A stretch of DNA of 64,000 bases from Rhodoluna sp. (lineage in GTDB: Bacteria > Actinomycetota > Actinomycetes > Actinomycetales > Microbacteriaceae), in the NCBI GenBank assembly GCA_024641095.1, contig JAHEDR010000001.1, positions 260,387 through 324,386 on the forward strand. Direction: 5' to 3'. The position numbers and the translations under genes were made by a program. The notes under the pieces were generated by a model, which was not told where the DNA came from, did not search any database, and worked only from the letters and a program-made list of their open reading frames with translations. Each line of letters starts with the position of its first letter. Position 1 is the first letter of the stretch. Of the stretch, positions 16,893-25,012 are shown in pieces.

Positions 16893-17232
16893 CGGTTCAA
16901 TCGCGCCGCTTGCCATAGGGCTCGTAGTGCTGAGTGTGGGCCTTGTGCTTGCGGTGTCGGCCGCAACCTCTATGTTCATTCTTCAAAAGCGGCTCACTAA
17001 CTTTTCAGAATCAGGGGCGCTCTTCATTGCCGAAACAGCACAGAGCAAGTTTGATTTTTTGACACTCGTGGGCGATTCCAAATTTGAAGCACTCAGCACT
17101 TTTGCCGAGGTTGGTTCTGATTCAAAAACGGTGCATTTCAAAAGTTGCGCCATTTGGCGTGCACCTATTGCCATCATTGGCCAGATTTCTAGCGCGCAAG
17201 TGTGTTCTCACGCATCAGCGCGGGCAGAGTAA
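16873..17232 (+). CDS. TadG-like/Rv3654c-type pilus-associated membrane protein
   Basis: 119 aa. LQSDNGSIAPLAIGLVVLSVGLVLAVSAATSMFILQKRL is an N-terminal anchor of the type seen in TadG-like and helicase/secretion-neighbourhood proteins at the end of actinobacterial Tad operons. The C-terminal ~75 residues form a small domain with two cysteines (FKSCAIW, AQVCSH). Last gene of the Tad operon. Its stop codon directly abuts the stop of the convergent MFS gene with no visible terminator. Confidence 0.75.
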   Translation: MRLQSDNGSIAPLAIGLVVLSVGLVLAVSAATSMFILQKRLTNFSESGALFIAETAQSKFDFLTLVGDSKFEALSTFAEVGSDSKTVHFKSCAIWRAPIAIIGQISSAQVCSHASARAE

Positions 17233-18411
17233 TTACTTGATGCCGTGCTTAGGCAAGTATCGCAACATCATCCAGCCACCAAAGACTGTGATGCCGCCAA
17301 TGATCACGAGGCCACCCGATAACCCAACCAGCACTGTGGTCAACGCAATGGTTGGTGCCGCCAGGGCAACCCCGCCGTCCAAAATCAACCTGAAGGCTGC
17401 AAGGAATTCATTGCGGGCGTCTGCCGGTGCAAGGTCTGCGCCAATTACCATCACAAGTCCGGCGCCAACACTGTTGGCAATTGCCAAGATCACCGCAACC
17501 AATAGGAACGAGATTGCGTCGTTTGAAATACCAATCAGCATTAGGCCAATTCCGGTGGCAACCAAAGTTGGCACTGCGGCCCAGGTGCGACCCTTAGTAT
17601 CAATTACCTTGCCGCCGAGGTAGAACAGCGCAAAATCAAGCGCTCCGGCAAGACCAATAATTAGCGAGGCTTGACTCACATCAAGATGAATGTGCAATGC
17701 CCAAAGCGGCAAACCAATTCCTCTTGCCGTACGAGCAAAGGTCAAGATGGCCGATGCGGTGCCAAGGTTCAGCAACTTGGCTTTCTCACGCTTGGTGATG
17801 TTCCAGACTCCGCCGCCTTTATTGGGTGAAGTGTCTTTCATCTTCTCTGGCTTGGTAAAAAGCAGAATGATTCCCGCAGCCGAGCTAAATACGGCAACTG
17901 CAACGTAAACGGATTGCAGCCCAGAAATTAGAATCAGTCCCGCGCCAAGCAGCGGGCCAACGAAGCCGCCGAGTCTAAAAAATCCACCCAGTAAAGAAAG
18001 CGCCCTCGCGCGGTGACTGAACGGCACTGTCTCTGCAATGTAGCCATGTCTTGCGAGTCCAAAAACTGCGTGAGCGGTACCAACAATAAATACGCCAAGC
18101 CCCAAGAAGAATATGTTGGCAGCAAAAATAGAGAACAGGATTCCCAGGGCAGTTGCAAATGAACCAAACATCATCGCGCGGCGTTCACCAAAACGATTCA
18201 CAAATCTAGCGGCGGGTAGGTCGGCAACCACAGTGCCAAGCATTACCAAGCCGGCGATAATTGCGGCAGTTGGTAGGTCCGCGCCAAGTCTTTCGGCGCT
18301 GGCCGGTATAACCGGTATCAAGCTTCCCTCGGCAATCGCAAACAGGGCAGAAGGCACATAAACCGGCATCACCAAGTTGCCTAGGCTGTATTCCTTCTTT
18401 TGTTTGGTCAC
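17233..18411 (-). CDS. MFS transporter
   Basis: 392 aa from GTG 18411 (TKQKKEYSLGNLVMPVYVPSALF). Twelve predicted helices; motif A equivalent is ADLPAARFVNRFGERRAMM between TM2 and TM3, and GLARHGYIAETVPFSHRARALS lies in the TM4-5 region, resembling drug-efflux type MFS proteins. A cytoplasmic loop at about 195-215 (EKMKDTSPNKGGG) separates the halves. CATAAT lies 6 bases before GTG, and GAGGG sits within those six bases, so leaderless and leadered starts are both possible. Substrate unknown. Confidence 0.8.
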   Translation of the reverse strand: MTKQKKEYSLGNLVMPVYVPSALFAIAEGSLIPVIPASAERLGADLPTAAIIAGLVMLGTVVADLPAARFVNRFGERRAMMFGSFATALGILFSIFAANIFFLGLGVFIVGTAHAVFGLARHGYIAETVPFSHRARALSLLGGFFRLGGFVGPLLGAGLILISGLQSVYVAVAVFSSAAGIILLFTKPEKMKDTSPNKGGGVWNITKREKAKLLNLGTASAILTFARTARGIGLPLWALHIHLDVSQASLIIGLAGALDFALFYLGGKVIDTKGRTWAAVPTLVATGIGLMLIGISNDAISFLLVAVILAIANSVGAGLVMVIGADLAPADARNEFLAAFRLILDGGVALAAPTIALTTVLVGLSGGLVIIGGITVFGGWMMLRYLPKHGIK

Positions 18412-18417
18412 CCCTCA

Positions 18418-18423
18418 ATTATG
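18418..18423 (-). promoter_or_regulatory. -10 element of MFS gene, interlocked with prfB promoter
   Basis: CATAAT on the minus strand is 6 bases before GTG 18411. On the plus strand TAAACT (18433-18438) precedes prfB by 9 bases. With only 36 bases between the two starts, each -35 region must lie in the other gene's coding start. Confidence 0.45.
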
Positions 18424-18447
18424 GGCCTCGCCTAAACTATTAGAGAC

Positions 18448-19560
18448 ATGGCAGACCTAGACCTCACCCAAGAGATTCGCGCACTTCGCGCTACCTTCTC
18501 AGATATTCAAGAGGTTGTAGATGTCAAAAAGCTTGCCGGTGAGATTGATGTTCTAAAACTTCAGGCCGCAGATCCAAATATCTGGGACGAACCGGTGCAC
18601 GCACAGAGCGTAACCAGCAAGCTTTCCCACGCACAATCAATGATCACCAAGTTGGAATCGGTTCAATCAAGACTCGATGACCTTGAAGTATTGATTGAGA
18701 TGGCTAATACCGAGTCGGACAGCTCGGTTCAGGCTGAAGCCAAGGCCGAACTGGCAGGGCTGCAGAAACTTATCTCGGAACTTGAAGTTCAAACCCTGCT
18801 CAATGGCGAATACGATTCCCGAGCCGCGGTTGTCACAATTCGCTCGGGCGCCGGCGGCGATGACGCCACTGACTTTGCCGAAATGTTGATGCGCATGTAC
18901 CTGCGCTACGCCGAAAAGCACAAGCTGCCGGTTCAAGTTCTAGATACCTCTTATGCAGAGGGTGCTGGCATCAAGTCGGCAACTTTCGAGATTGATGCGC
19001 CGTTCGCCTTTGGTTCGCTATCGGTTGAAGCTGGAACTCACCGTTTGGTTCGCATGAGCCCATTCAACGCCGCGGGAAAGAGGCAGACTTCATTTGCCGC
19101 GGTTGAGGTTGTGCCACTCGTAGAGCAAACTGAGGCAATTGAAATACCCGATAACGAAATTCGCATTGACGTGTTCCGTTCATCTGGTCCTGGCGGGCAG
19201 TCTGTGAACACCACCGACTCCGCAGTACGAATCACTCATATTCCTACTGGCACAGTGGTGAGTTGCCAAAACGAAAAGAGCCAGATTCAAAACAAGGCTG
19301 CGGCAATGAGAGTCTTGCAGTCTCGCTTGCTTGAGATCAGACGTCGCGAAGAAGAGGCAACCAAGAAGCAAATTGCCGGTGATGTTAAAGCTAGTTGGGG
19401 AGAGCAGATGCGCTCCTATGTGCTGGCTCCGTATCAAATGGTTAAAGATCTGCGTACAGATTACGAAGTCAACAACCCATCTGCGGTATTTGATGGCGAT
19501 CTTGATGGCTTCATTGCCGCTGGAATCCGCTGGCGCAAGCAGACACAACAAGGCGCCTAA
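18448..19560 (+). CDS. prfB: peptide chain release factor 2
   Basis: 370 aa. Recognises UGA/UAA and triggers release of finished proteins. The stop-codon reading motif SPF is in [12 protein letters not shown], and the catalytic GGQ is in [17 protein letters not shown]. The domain order is an N-terminal helical domain at about 1-100, then the PCRF and RF-1 domains. The reading frame is continuous: there is no in-frame UGA near codon 25, so the autoregulatory +1 frameshift found in most bacterial prfB genes is absent, as in many Actinobacteria. It is followed by ftsE 38 bases downstream. Confidence 0.96.
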   Translation: MADLDLTQEIRALRATFSDIQEVVDVKKLAGEIDVLKLQAADPNIWDEPVHAQSVTSKLSHAQSMITKLESVQSRLDDLEVLIEMANTESDSSVQAEAKAELAGLQKLISELEVQTLLNGEYDSRAAVVTIRSGAGGDDATDFAEMLMRMYLRYAEKHKLPVQVLDTSYAEGAGIKSATFEIDAPFAFGSLSVEAGTHRLVRMSPFNAAGKRQTSFAAVEVVPLVEQTEAIEIPDNEIRIDVFRSSGPGGQSVNTTDSAVRITHIPTGTVVSCQNEKSQIQNKAAAMRVLQSRLLEIRRREEEATKKQIAGDVKASWGEQMRSYVLAPYQMVKDLRTDYEVNNPSAVFDGDLDGFIAAGIRWRKQTQQGA

Positions 19561-19598
19561 GCCCCTAGGGCCCAAGTGGCTCTTAGGCTGGTCTCATT

Positions 19599-20276
19599 AT
19601 GATCAGCATCTCAAACGTCAGCAAGCAATACAAAGGGTCACCTCGACCTGCACTAAATAATGTGTCGCTTGAAGTCGAAAAAGGTGACTTCGTATTCCTG
19701 GTCGGAGCGTCTGGCTCTGGAAAATCTTCACTAATGCGTCTAATGCTTCGTGAAGATGTGCCAACCAAGGGTTCGGTGCATGTGCTTGGTGAAAATCTGG
19801 TGGGTATTCCAAGCCGCCGAGTGCCGTTCTTTCGTCGCAGGCTTGGCGTGGTTTTTCAGGACTTCAGACTTTTGCCAAATAAAACCGTTGCTCAAAACAT
19901 TGCCTTCAGTCTTGAGGTGATTGGCAAGTCTCAGGGTTTTATTCAAGAAGCTGTGCCAGAGGTGCTTCGCTTGGTAGGTCTTGATGGCAAAGCAGACCGC
20001 CTACCTTCAGAGCTTTCCGGTGGTGAGCAGCAAAGAGTTGCGTTGGCTCGCGCGATCGTGAACAAGCCTGCACTGCTGCTTGCCGATGAGCCAACCGGAA
20101 ACCTTGACCCTTCAACTTCACAAGACATCATGGCCTTGATTGAACGCATTAACCTTGCCGGCACCACGGTGATTATGGCTACACACGATCGCGGAATCGT
20201 AGACCGCTTAAAGAAGCGCGTGGTTGAGCTTAAAGACGGCGAAATCATTCGTGACCAAGTTGGCGGTTCCTACTAA
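19599..20276 (+). CDS. ftsE: cell division ATP-binding protein FtsE
   Basis: 225 aa ABC ATPase. Walker A is [14 protein letters not shown] near residue 36, the signature [15 protein letters not shown], Walker [13 protein letters not shown], and H-loop MATHDRGIV. FtsE with FtsX forms a complex that transmits ATP hydrolysis to peptidoglycan hydrolases at the septum. prfB-ftsE-ftsX-smpB-ssrA is the classical actinobacterial order, which also confirms identity. TAGGCT lies 9 bases before ATG, so it may have its own promoter. Its stop overlaps ftsX ATG (TAATG). Confidence 0.96.
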   Translation: MISISNVSKQYKGSPRPALNNVSLEVEKGDFVFLVGASGSGKSSLMRLMLREDVPTKGSVHVLGENLVGIPSRRVPFFRRRLGVVFQDFRLLPNKTVAQNIAFSLEVIGKSQGFIQEAVPEVLRLVGLDGKADRLPSELSGGEQQRVALARAIVNKPALLLADEPTGNLDPSTSQDIMALIERINLAGTTVIMATHDRGIVDRLKKRVVELKDGEIIRDQVGGSY

Positions 20277-21184
20277 TGAAGTTCGTATTTAGTGAAATTG
20301 CCCAAGGGTTCCGTCGAAACCTATCAATGGTTGTCTCGGTAGTTCTTGTTACTTTTATCTCGCTAACCTTTGTTGGCACTGCTTCACTGCTGCAGATGCA
20401 AATTGGCCAGATGAAGAATTACTGGTACGACCGCGCTCAGGTAGCCGTCTACATGTGTAGCGATGTGTCTGCCTCAGATGTTTGCCCTCAGGGCGAGGCC
20501 TCTGATGACCTAAAAGCTGCGGTCAAAGAAAAGCTTGAGTCTAAAACCCTCAGTGAATACATCGATAAGTACTACTTTGAAGATCACGAGCAGGCTTATA
20601 AGACTTTCCAGGATCAGTTTGAAGGAAACGCGGTTGCTAAGTACGTAACTGCAAATCAACTAAACGAGACCTATTGGGTGAAGTTGAAAGACTCAACCCA
20701 GAGTCAAATCATCACCGAGAGCTTTACCGGTGTTGCCGGTGTTGAAGAGGTGCGCGATCAGCGTAGCTACCTTGACCAAATCTTCAGCATCCTGAACGCG
20801 GCCTCACTTGCTGCCATTGGCATTGCAACTCTCATGTTGTTCTCGGCTGCACTGCTTATTTCTACGACCATTCGTCTTTCGGCCTTTAGTCGCCGACGCG
20901 AACTTGGAATCATGCGCTTGGTTGGTGCAAGCAACTTCTACATTCAGTTGCCATTCATCCTCGAGGGAGTAATGGCTGCGACTATCGGGTCTGTATTAGC
21001 CGGTGGTGCAGTGCTTGCAATCGTGCAGTTCTTTGTTCAGGGTTACCTGGCCGAGCGCCTACCGTTCACTAGTTTTGTTGGTTTGACCGACGGTCTTCTC
21101 GTGGTTCCAATGCTTATTGCAGCCGGAATCGTATTGGCGGCATTGGCTTCTGGCCTCGCAATCCGCCGATACCTGCGAATATAG
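20276..21184 (+). CDS. ftsX: cell division protein FtsX (permease-like)
   Basis: 302 aa. One N-terminal helix ([22 protein letters not shown]), an extracellular domain at about 45-170 with two cysteines ([16 protein letters not shown]), and three C-terminal helices, the standard FtsX topology. The extracellular loop activates cell-wall hydrolases (RipC-type in Actinobacteria). [26 protein letters not shown] is the conserved cytoplasmic coupling segment. Translationally coupled to ftsE; smpB follows after 7 bases. Confidence 0.95.
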   Translation: MKFVFSEIAQGFRRNLSMVVSVVLVTFISLTFVGTASLLQMQIGQMKNYWYDRAQVAVYMCSDVSASDVCPQGEASDDLKAAVKEKLESKTLSEYIDKYYFEDHEQAYKTFQDQFEGNAVAKYVTANQLNETYWVKLKDSTQSQIITESFTGVAGVEEVRDQRSYLDQIFSILNAASLAAIGIATLMLFSAALLISTTIRLSAFSRRRELGIMRLVGASNFYIQLPFILEGVMAATIGSVLAGGAVLAIVQFFVQGYLAERLPFTSFVGLTDGLLVVPMLIAAGIVLAALASGLAIRRYLRI

Positions 21185-21191
21185 AAGTCTT

Positions 21192-21665
21192 ATGCCTAGA
21201 GAACGTGGTCAAAAGGTTGTTGCCAGCAACCGCAAGGCTCGCCACGACTACCTAATTTTGGATACCTACGAGGCCGGCATGGCTTTATCGGGTCCGGAAG
21301 TTAAATCACTTCGTGCCGGTCGCGCTTCGCTGGTTGATGGCTATGCCTCGATCGAAGGCGGCGAGGCCTGGTTAGAAAACGTTCACATCCCGGAGTACAC
21401 CCAAGCAACTTGGAACAACTCACCATCACGCCGCAAACGCAAATTGCTTTTGCACCGCGAGGAAATTCTGAAGCTGCAATCAAAGCTAAAGGAATCTGGT
21501 TTCACCTTGGTGCCGCTTTCTATCTATTTCAAAGATGGTCGCGCAAAAGTTGAAATTGCACTTGCTCGCGGTAAAAAAGAATACGACAAGCGTCAAACCC
21601 TTAAAGAGCAAACCGATAAGCGCGAAGCTGATCGCGCCATGTCTTCAAAGGGTAAAGACTGGTAG
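21192..21665 (+). CDS. smpB: SsrA-binding protein SmpB
   Basis: 157 aa from ATG 21192 ([20 protein letters not shown]); the track start at 21117 lies inside ftsX. OB-fold protein that binds tmRNA and delivers it to stalled ribosomes. Conserved blocks are [36 protein letters not shown] and [29 protein letters not shown], followed by the basic C-terminal tail that enters the mRNA channel. Its RNA partner ssrA lies 0.7 kb downstream, after a GNAT gene. Confidence 0.96.
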   Translation: MPRERGQKVVASNRKARHDYLILDTYEAGMALSGPEVKSLRAGRASLVDGYASIEGGEAWLENVHIPEYTQATWNNSPSRRKRKLLLHREEILKLQSKLKESGFTLVPLSIYFKDGRAKVEIALARGKKEYDKRQTLKEQTDKREADRAMSSKGKDW

Positions 21666-21667
21666 CC

Positions 21668-22222
21668 ATGAATCTTGAATTCAAGCGGCACTCCACCGAA
21701 ACCCTTCACGAGTTTCTTGAATTCTTTGATCATCGCGCGTTCGTGGAATACCCGGATTGGTCTGGTTGCTATTGCCAGCATTACCTAACTCCAGCAATTG
21801 AGCACGGCGGACCAACCGACACCGCTGAAGGTAACCGCGGGCTTGCTTGTTCGCGAACTGAGTCTGGTGACATGCAAGGCTACTTGGCATACAAAGATAA
21901 AAAGTTGGTGGCTTGGTGTGCCGCTGGTTCGGCCGAGTTGTACCCAGATTTCATTGAGTCCAACGAAAAATTGGCAAGAATTCTTTGTTTCGTAGTTGAC
22001 CCGGAGCACCGGGGAATAGGCTTAAGTTCAAGTCTGCTTGACTTCATCATTCAGGATTTCAAAGAACGTGGCTTTGAAGCCGTAGAGGCTTACCCAAAGT
22101 ATTCCGCTCCCGATTCAGCTCTTAGCTACCGCGGAACTCAGAGCATGTACCTCAAGCGCGGATTCGAAACCGTTGGTCCACTAAATGAGCACATGCTCAC
22201 GATGCGTAAGTACCTGAGCTAA
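21668..22222 (+). CDS. GNAT-family N-acetyltransferase
   Basis: 184 aa, starting 3 bases after smpB. The N-terminal half holds a distinctive Cys/aromatic motif (YPDWSGCYCQHYL), seen in one uncharacterised GNAT subfamily. The GNAT core includes GYLAYKDKKLVAWCAAGSA, then FVVDPEHRGIGLSSSLLDFII, in which RGIGLS is the acetyl-CoA pyrophosphate loop, and GTQSMYLKRGFETVG near the end. Substrate unknown. It is probably co-transcribed with smpB; the A/T-rich hairpin at 22288-22330 may end the transcript. Confidence 0.82.
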   Translation: MNLEFKRHSTETLHEFLEFFDHRAFVEYPDWSGCYCQHYLTPAIEHGGPTDTAEGNRGLACSRTESGDMQGYLAYKDKKLVAWCAAGSAELYPDFIESNEKLARILCFVVDPEHRGIGLSSSLLDFIIQDFKERGFEAVEAYPKYSAPDSALSYRGTQSMYLKRGFETVGPLNEHMLTMRKYLS

Positions 22223-22287
22223 CTCACAGCCTTCTCTCAGGCCCAGGCCTGTTCAATGTCGCCCCTTTGCTCTAGCATTGGAGCAAC

Positions 22288-22330
22288 CCCAAAAAATCGA
22301 GACCCAGACGTTTAGGTTGGATTTTTTGGG
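22288..22330 (+). terminator. 11-bp perfect inverted repeat before ssrA (candidate terminator or promoter-region hairpin)
   Basis: CCCAAAAAATC (22288-22298) and GATTTTTTGGG (22320-22330) pair perfectly around a 21-base loop. It lacks a clean terminal T-run after the second arm (TGATGATAAC follows). It lies at about -18 to -60 relative to the tmRNA 5' end, so it could instead shape the ssrA promoter. Confidence 0.4.
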
Positions 22331-22347
22331 TGATGATAACTAAATAT

Positions 22348-22717
22348 GGGGATGATCGGTTTCGACAGTGCATGTGTAACTGGATGAAGCGGGTCGAGAA
22401 TGTAGCGTCAACTCGTAAATGTCCGCTGCAAACTATAAGTGCTAAATCATCACGCACTGACTTCGCCCTAGCTGCTTAATAGCCCCTAGCCTGAAGTCCG
22501 TTAGACCAGATGTGATTTCGATCTGGACCCTAGCGTCATTTAGAAATCTTGCTTTGTAGTTTTGCCTTAGGGCTACAAGGGACTCAAACTAAGACTGGGC
22601 CCGTCGGTTATGTTGCTTCAAGCTAGCACCGGGGCCAAGTAGAACCTTATTGAAGCTACACCCGTAGAAGAGTCAGAAACTCTGTATTGGACGGGGGTTC
22701 AATTCCCCCCATCTCCA
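22348..22717 (+). ncRNA. ssrA: transfer-messenger RNA (tmRNA)
   Basis: 370 bases. The 5' end GGGGATGATCGGTTTCGACAG and the 3' end GGGGGTTCAATTCCCCCCATCTCCA form the tRNA-like domain; GGGGATG pairs with CATCTCC with one G-U, and A22717 is the discriminator. The 3' CCA is not encoded (CTC follows) and must be added. The tag reading frame is best read from GCT at 22441: AKSSRTDFALAA, then TAA TAG; the ending ALAA is the universal degradation signal. It rescues stalled ribosomes with SmpB, encoded just upstream. Confidence 0.97.
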
Positions 22718-22752
22718 CTCAGAACTCTAAGTTCAACGAGTCATCCCATAGT

Positions 22753-22786
22753 AAATAACCCACCAGCAATGGTGGGTTTTTTATTT
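22753..22786 (+). terminator. Rho-independent terminator after ssrA
   Basis: AACCCACC (22757-22764), loop AGCAAT, GGTGGGTT (22771-22778), then TTTTATTT. It ends ssrA transcription, and as the hairpin is symmetrical it may also serve the convergent LysE gene ending at 22794, although the T-run on that strand is weak. Confidence 0.9.
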
Positions 22787-22793
22787 AACCGGT

Positions 22794-23414
22794 TTATTTA
22801 AGAAGAAGCCCAACTGCTAACGCGAGAATCAAAATCGCACCCGCGTACTGAATTCGGTGTTGAACCTTCACATCGGTGAATTTTGCGGTCAGGTGAGCGG
22901 CGAATACCAAGGACATTTGCCAAACCACCGATCCTGCAAATACTCCGAGGGCAAATTCAATGACTCCAAGCGATTGCGCATTTGCATTTGCCATGGCGGC
23001 GACGCTTGGTGTGATACCCACAAAGTAAAAAGCGGTTGCTGGGTTCAGAACTGTGAGGCCAAAGAACTTTGCGTAAGTCTTTAACTTACAGGTAGGGGAG
23101 TTGCCTAGCTCAGGGGATTCAAGTTTTGCACTGCGCCTAGCTTCAATAAAGATTCTCGAGGCAACAAAAACCAAGATGGCCGAACCGGCGATTCTCATGG
23201 GTAATACCCAGTCGCTCAATGCACCAATCACTACGTTTCCAAATGCAAAGACCAACGCAGCATAGCTAAAGTCCACACTTGCCATGGCCAGTGCTCCAAA
23301 TACGCCTATGCCACGCCCGTGCTTGATTGTGGTGCTAATTAGCAAAATAGCCATTGGGCCAAGGGGGATGGCTAGGGCAATGCCAGCCACGAGCCCGGTG
23401 ATGAAAACGTCCAC
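22794..23414 (-). CDS. LysE/RhtB-family exporter
   Basis: 206 aa if started at GTG 23414 (VDVFITGLVAGIALAIPLGPMAILLI), which aligns with the usual LysE start. The ORF-track ATG at 23441 adds nine residues (MQQVCQDCP) with no hydrophobic or conserved content and would collide with the divergent TRIC gene. Six predicted helices; IPLGPMAILLI near the start and LNPATAFYFVGITP at mid-protein are family motifs. LysE-type proteins export amino acids or other small molecules; the substrate cannot be read from sequence. No clear ribosome site precedes either start. Confidence 0.82.
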   Translation of the reverse strand: MDVFITGLVAGIALAIPLGPMAILLISTTIKHGRGIGVFGALAMASVDFSYAALVFAFGNVVIGALSDWVLPMRIAGSAILVFVASRIFIEARRSAKLESPELGNSPTCKLKTYAKFFGLTVLNPATAFYFVGITPSVAAMANANAQSLGVIEFALGVFAGSVVWQMSLVFAAHLTAKFTDVKVQHRIQYAGAILILALAVGLLLK

Positions 23415-23427
23415 GGGGCAATCTTGG

Positions 23428-23433
23428 CATACT
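23428..23433 (+). promoter_or_regulatory. -10 element for leaderless TRIC-family transcript
   Basis: CATACT lies 6 bases before ATG 23440. This spacing favours 23440 over the in-frame ATG at 23452. Confidence 0.4.
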
Positions 23434-23439
23434 TGTTGC

Positions 23440-24090
23440 ATGGGTTCAGGAATGTCAATTGCCGATTGGTTTGTCTCTTATGGCAACACCGCTTTCGAAA
23501 TCATTGGCACTCTTGCCTTTGCTCTGTCTGGGTTGATCGAGGCTGCGCGTAAAAAGTTAGACATCGTTGGAATGGCAATGGTGACCTTCCTTGCTGCCTT
23601 TGGCGGTGGAACCCTTCGCGATATCTTGCTTGATCGCCGTCCATTCTTTTGGGTACAAAACCAGTTCTGGATCTGGGTAGTTCTTGCGATGTGTGCCTTG
23701 GCATTGGTGTTCATGAGAGCCCGACACATTGAACCAACCGAACGCGCAACTGCATGGCCAGATGCTCTTGGTCTGGGCATCTTCAGCGCGGGTGGAACAT
23801 TGATTTCATTGCAGGCCGGAATGCCAGCAATCGTGGCTGTAATCATGGGAGTCATCACCGCCGTATTTGGTGGTGTTCTGCGTGATGTGGTTGTAAATGA
23901 AATTCCAAGAGCCTTTGTGGATCACCAGCCCTATTCGGTAGTTGCCTTCATTGGTGGCTGGGTAGTGGTTGGCCTTGACAGCATTGGTGCGAGCGCATTC
24001 ATCGCGGTTGGTATTGGCGCAGCGTTTATTACGGCTCTTAGGTTTATGGCAATGATTTTTAGTTGGCGTTTGCCAACCTGGCGCGTTTAA
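23440..24090 (+). CDS. trimeric intracellular cation channel (TRIC) family protein, UPF0126/YicG-like
   Basis: 216 aa from ATG 23440 (MGSGMSIADWF) or 212 from 23452. The track start at 23284 lies within the divergent exporter gene. About seven helices in two repeats, each with a kinked glycine motif: FGGGTLRDILLDRRPFFWV near residue 50 and FGGVLRDVVVNEIPRAF near 145. Bacterial TRIC homologues form homotrimeric K+/cation channels; earlier databases call them UPF0126. Physiological role here unknown. It converges on the HicB-like gene, whose stop codon begins at the next base. Confidence 0.87.
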   Translation: MGSGMSIADWFVSYGNTAFEIIGTLAFALSGLIEAARKKLDIVGMAMVTFLAAFGGGTLRDILLDRRPFFWVQNQFWIWVVLAMCALALVFMRARHIEPTERATAWPDALGLGIFSAGGTLISLQAGMPAIVAVIMGVITAVFGGVLRDVVVNEIPRAFVDHQPYSVVAFIGGWVVVGLDSIGASAFIAVGIGAAFITALRFMAMIFSWRLPTWRV

Positions 24091-24471
24091 CTAGTCAGTT
24101 GTGCATGGAGCGAGTTGAGCAACTCGCTGAGGTGTGACGCCAAGCAAGATTGCGATGTCTCGCATAGTCAAACCTTCATCGCGCATACGGGATACAACAT
24201 CTCTAATCTCGTTTGAGGCTTCTTCTTGCAGCTTGGCTGCATCACGCATCTTTGTTTGAGCGGACTCGATGTCGCAAATGATTCCTGGCATTACTGCCTC
24301 AACCTTGACGATGATGTCGCACTTAGATTCGCCGGTTGCCTGCTCTGCCAGAATCTTAATTTGCTCTGTGGCCTTGTCTAGGCGCTTAGAGGTGGTCTTG
24401 AAGTTACCAAGAGAGGGCACATTAATAAGCCAGCCATCCTGCTGACGTTCGGCACGAGCTTTGATCTCCAT
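24091..24471 (-). CDS. HicB-like antitoxin-type protein with C-terminal helix-turn-helix (orphan)
   Basis: 126 aa from ATG 24471, which has GAGAGG 8 bases upstream; ATG 24477 in the track is too close to it. The N-terminal ~55 residues (EIKARAERQQDGWLINVPSLG) form the HicB partial RNase H-like fold, a coiled region follows at about 60-100, and the C-terminal GLTMRDIAILLGVTPQRVAQL is a helix-turn-helix likely to bind DNA. HicB normally neutralises a HicA mRNA interferase encoded next to it, but no HicA-like small basic ORF is adjacent. It is divergent from the DoxX gene and a palindromic operator lies between them, which it or another regulator could bind. Confidence 0.75.
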   Translation of the reverse strand: MEIKARAERQQDGWLINVPSLGNFKTTSKRLDKATEQIKILAEQATGESKCDIIVKVEAVMPGIICDIESAQTKMRDAAKLQEEASNEIRDVVSRMRDEGLTMRDIAILLGVTPQRVAQLAPCTTD

Positions 24472-24519
24472 GGCCATATCCTCTCTAAGAACTCACCTTA
24501 GCGCAATTGTAAAGGCCTA

Positions 24520-24538
24520 CTTGACAAAACTTGTCAAG
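24520..24538. promoter_or_regulatory. perfect palindromic operator overlapping a -35 box
   Basis: CTTGACAA-AAC-TTGTCAAG: 8-bp perfect arms around a 3-base spacer, overlapping the -35 TTGACA (24521-24526) of the DoxX promoter, so binding should repress it. The layout is like MarR- or similar dimeric-regulator sites; the regulator is not identified. Confidence 0.75.
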
Positions 24539-24550
24539 CCATGCTTTACT
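24521..24550 (+). promoter_or_regulatory. sigma-70-type promoter of the DoxX-family gene
   Basis: Consensus -35 TTGACA and -10 TTTACT (24545-24550) separated by 18 bases. About 50 bases downstream, AAAAAGGA precedes ATG 24602. This is the best -35/-10 pair seen in the window. Confidence 0.65.
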
Positions 24551-24601
24551 AAATAACTGTAAGTCCGACACCTCGGATTATCAAGACAAAAAGGAATATC
24601 A

Positions 24602-25012
24602 ATGATCGTTCTAGCAATTGCCGCGCTTGCGGTTTCAATTTACGCAGCTCGTGGTTTTTACAAGGCGGGTTCATTCAAGTCAAAGGCAAACAAGGAAACC
24701 CTTCTTGGTGCTGGCATGGGTTGGGTAGCCAAGGTTCCGTTTGGTTTGGTTCGCCTAATCGCTTGGCTTGAGGTTCTTGGCGCAATCGGTGTTGTTCTTG
24801 CTCCAATCGGCGCATACGTTACTGGCCTTGTATGGGCACAGTGGGTTGGTGTTGCTGCGGGTGCTGGTTTGGCACTGACCATGGTTGTGGCATTCATCAT
24901 GCACGTTGCACGTGGCGAAGCAAAGTACACCTGGAAGATGAACCTAGGTCTGTTTGCAGCAGCTGCGATTGCAACTGTTCTTCAGGCACTTGTAGTTCTT
25001 CCACTGTTCTAA
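24602..25012 (+). CDS. DoxX-family membrane protein
   Basis: 136 aa with four hydrophobic helices. GFYKAGSFKSKANKETLLGAGM and a Trp-rich mid region match DoxX-like small membrane proteins, often linked to redox or thiol stress. The ATG has AAAAAGGAATATCA upstream. It is controlled by a strong promoter whose -35 box is covered by a perfect palindrome, so it is probably induced by some stress or ligand (inference). The stop overlaps the convergent ECF S-component gene by 4 bases. Confidence 0.77.
   Translation: MIVLAIAALAVSIYAARGFYKAGSFKSKANKETLLGAGMGWVAKVPFGLVRLIAWLEVLGAIGVVLAPIGAYVTGLVWAQWVGVAAGAGLALTMVVAFIMHVARGEAKYTWKMNLGLFAAAAIATVLQALVVLPLF

Noticed and set aside
18448-18530. Programmed +1 frameshift in prfB
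   Set aside because: The frame is open from the ATG with no in-frame UGA and no CTTTGAC slip site.
22431-22450. tmRNA tag starting at GCAAACTATAAG
   Set aside because: That frame stops after five codons; the frame from GCT at 22441 gives AKSSRTDFALAA, a proper tag.
24091-25012. A complete HicAB toxin-antitoxin module
   Set aside because: No HicA-like ORF; the neighbours are TRIC and DoxX membrane proteins.
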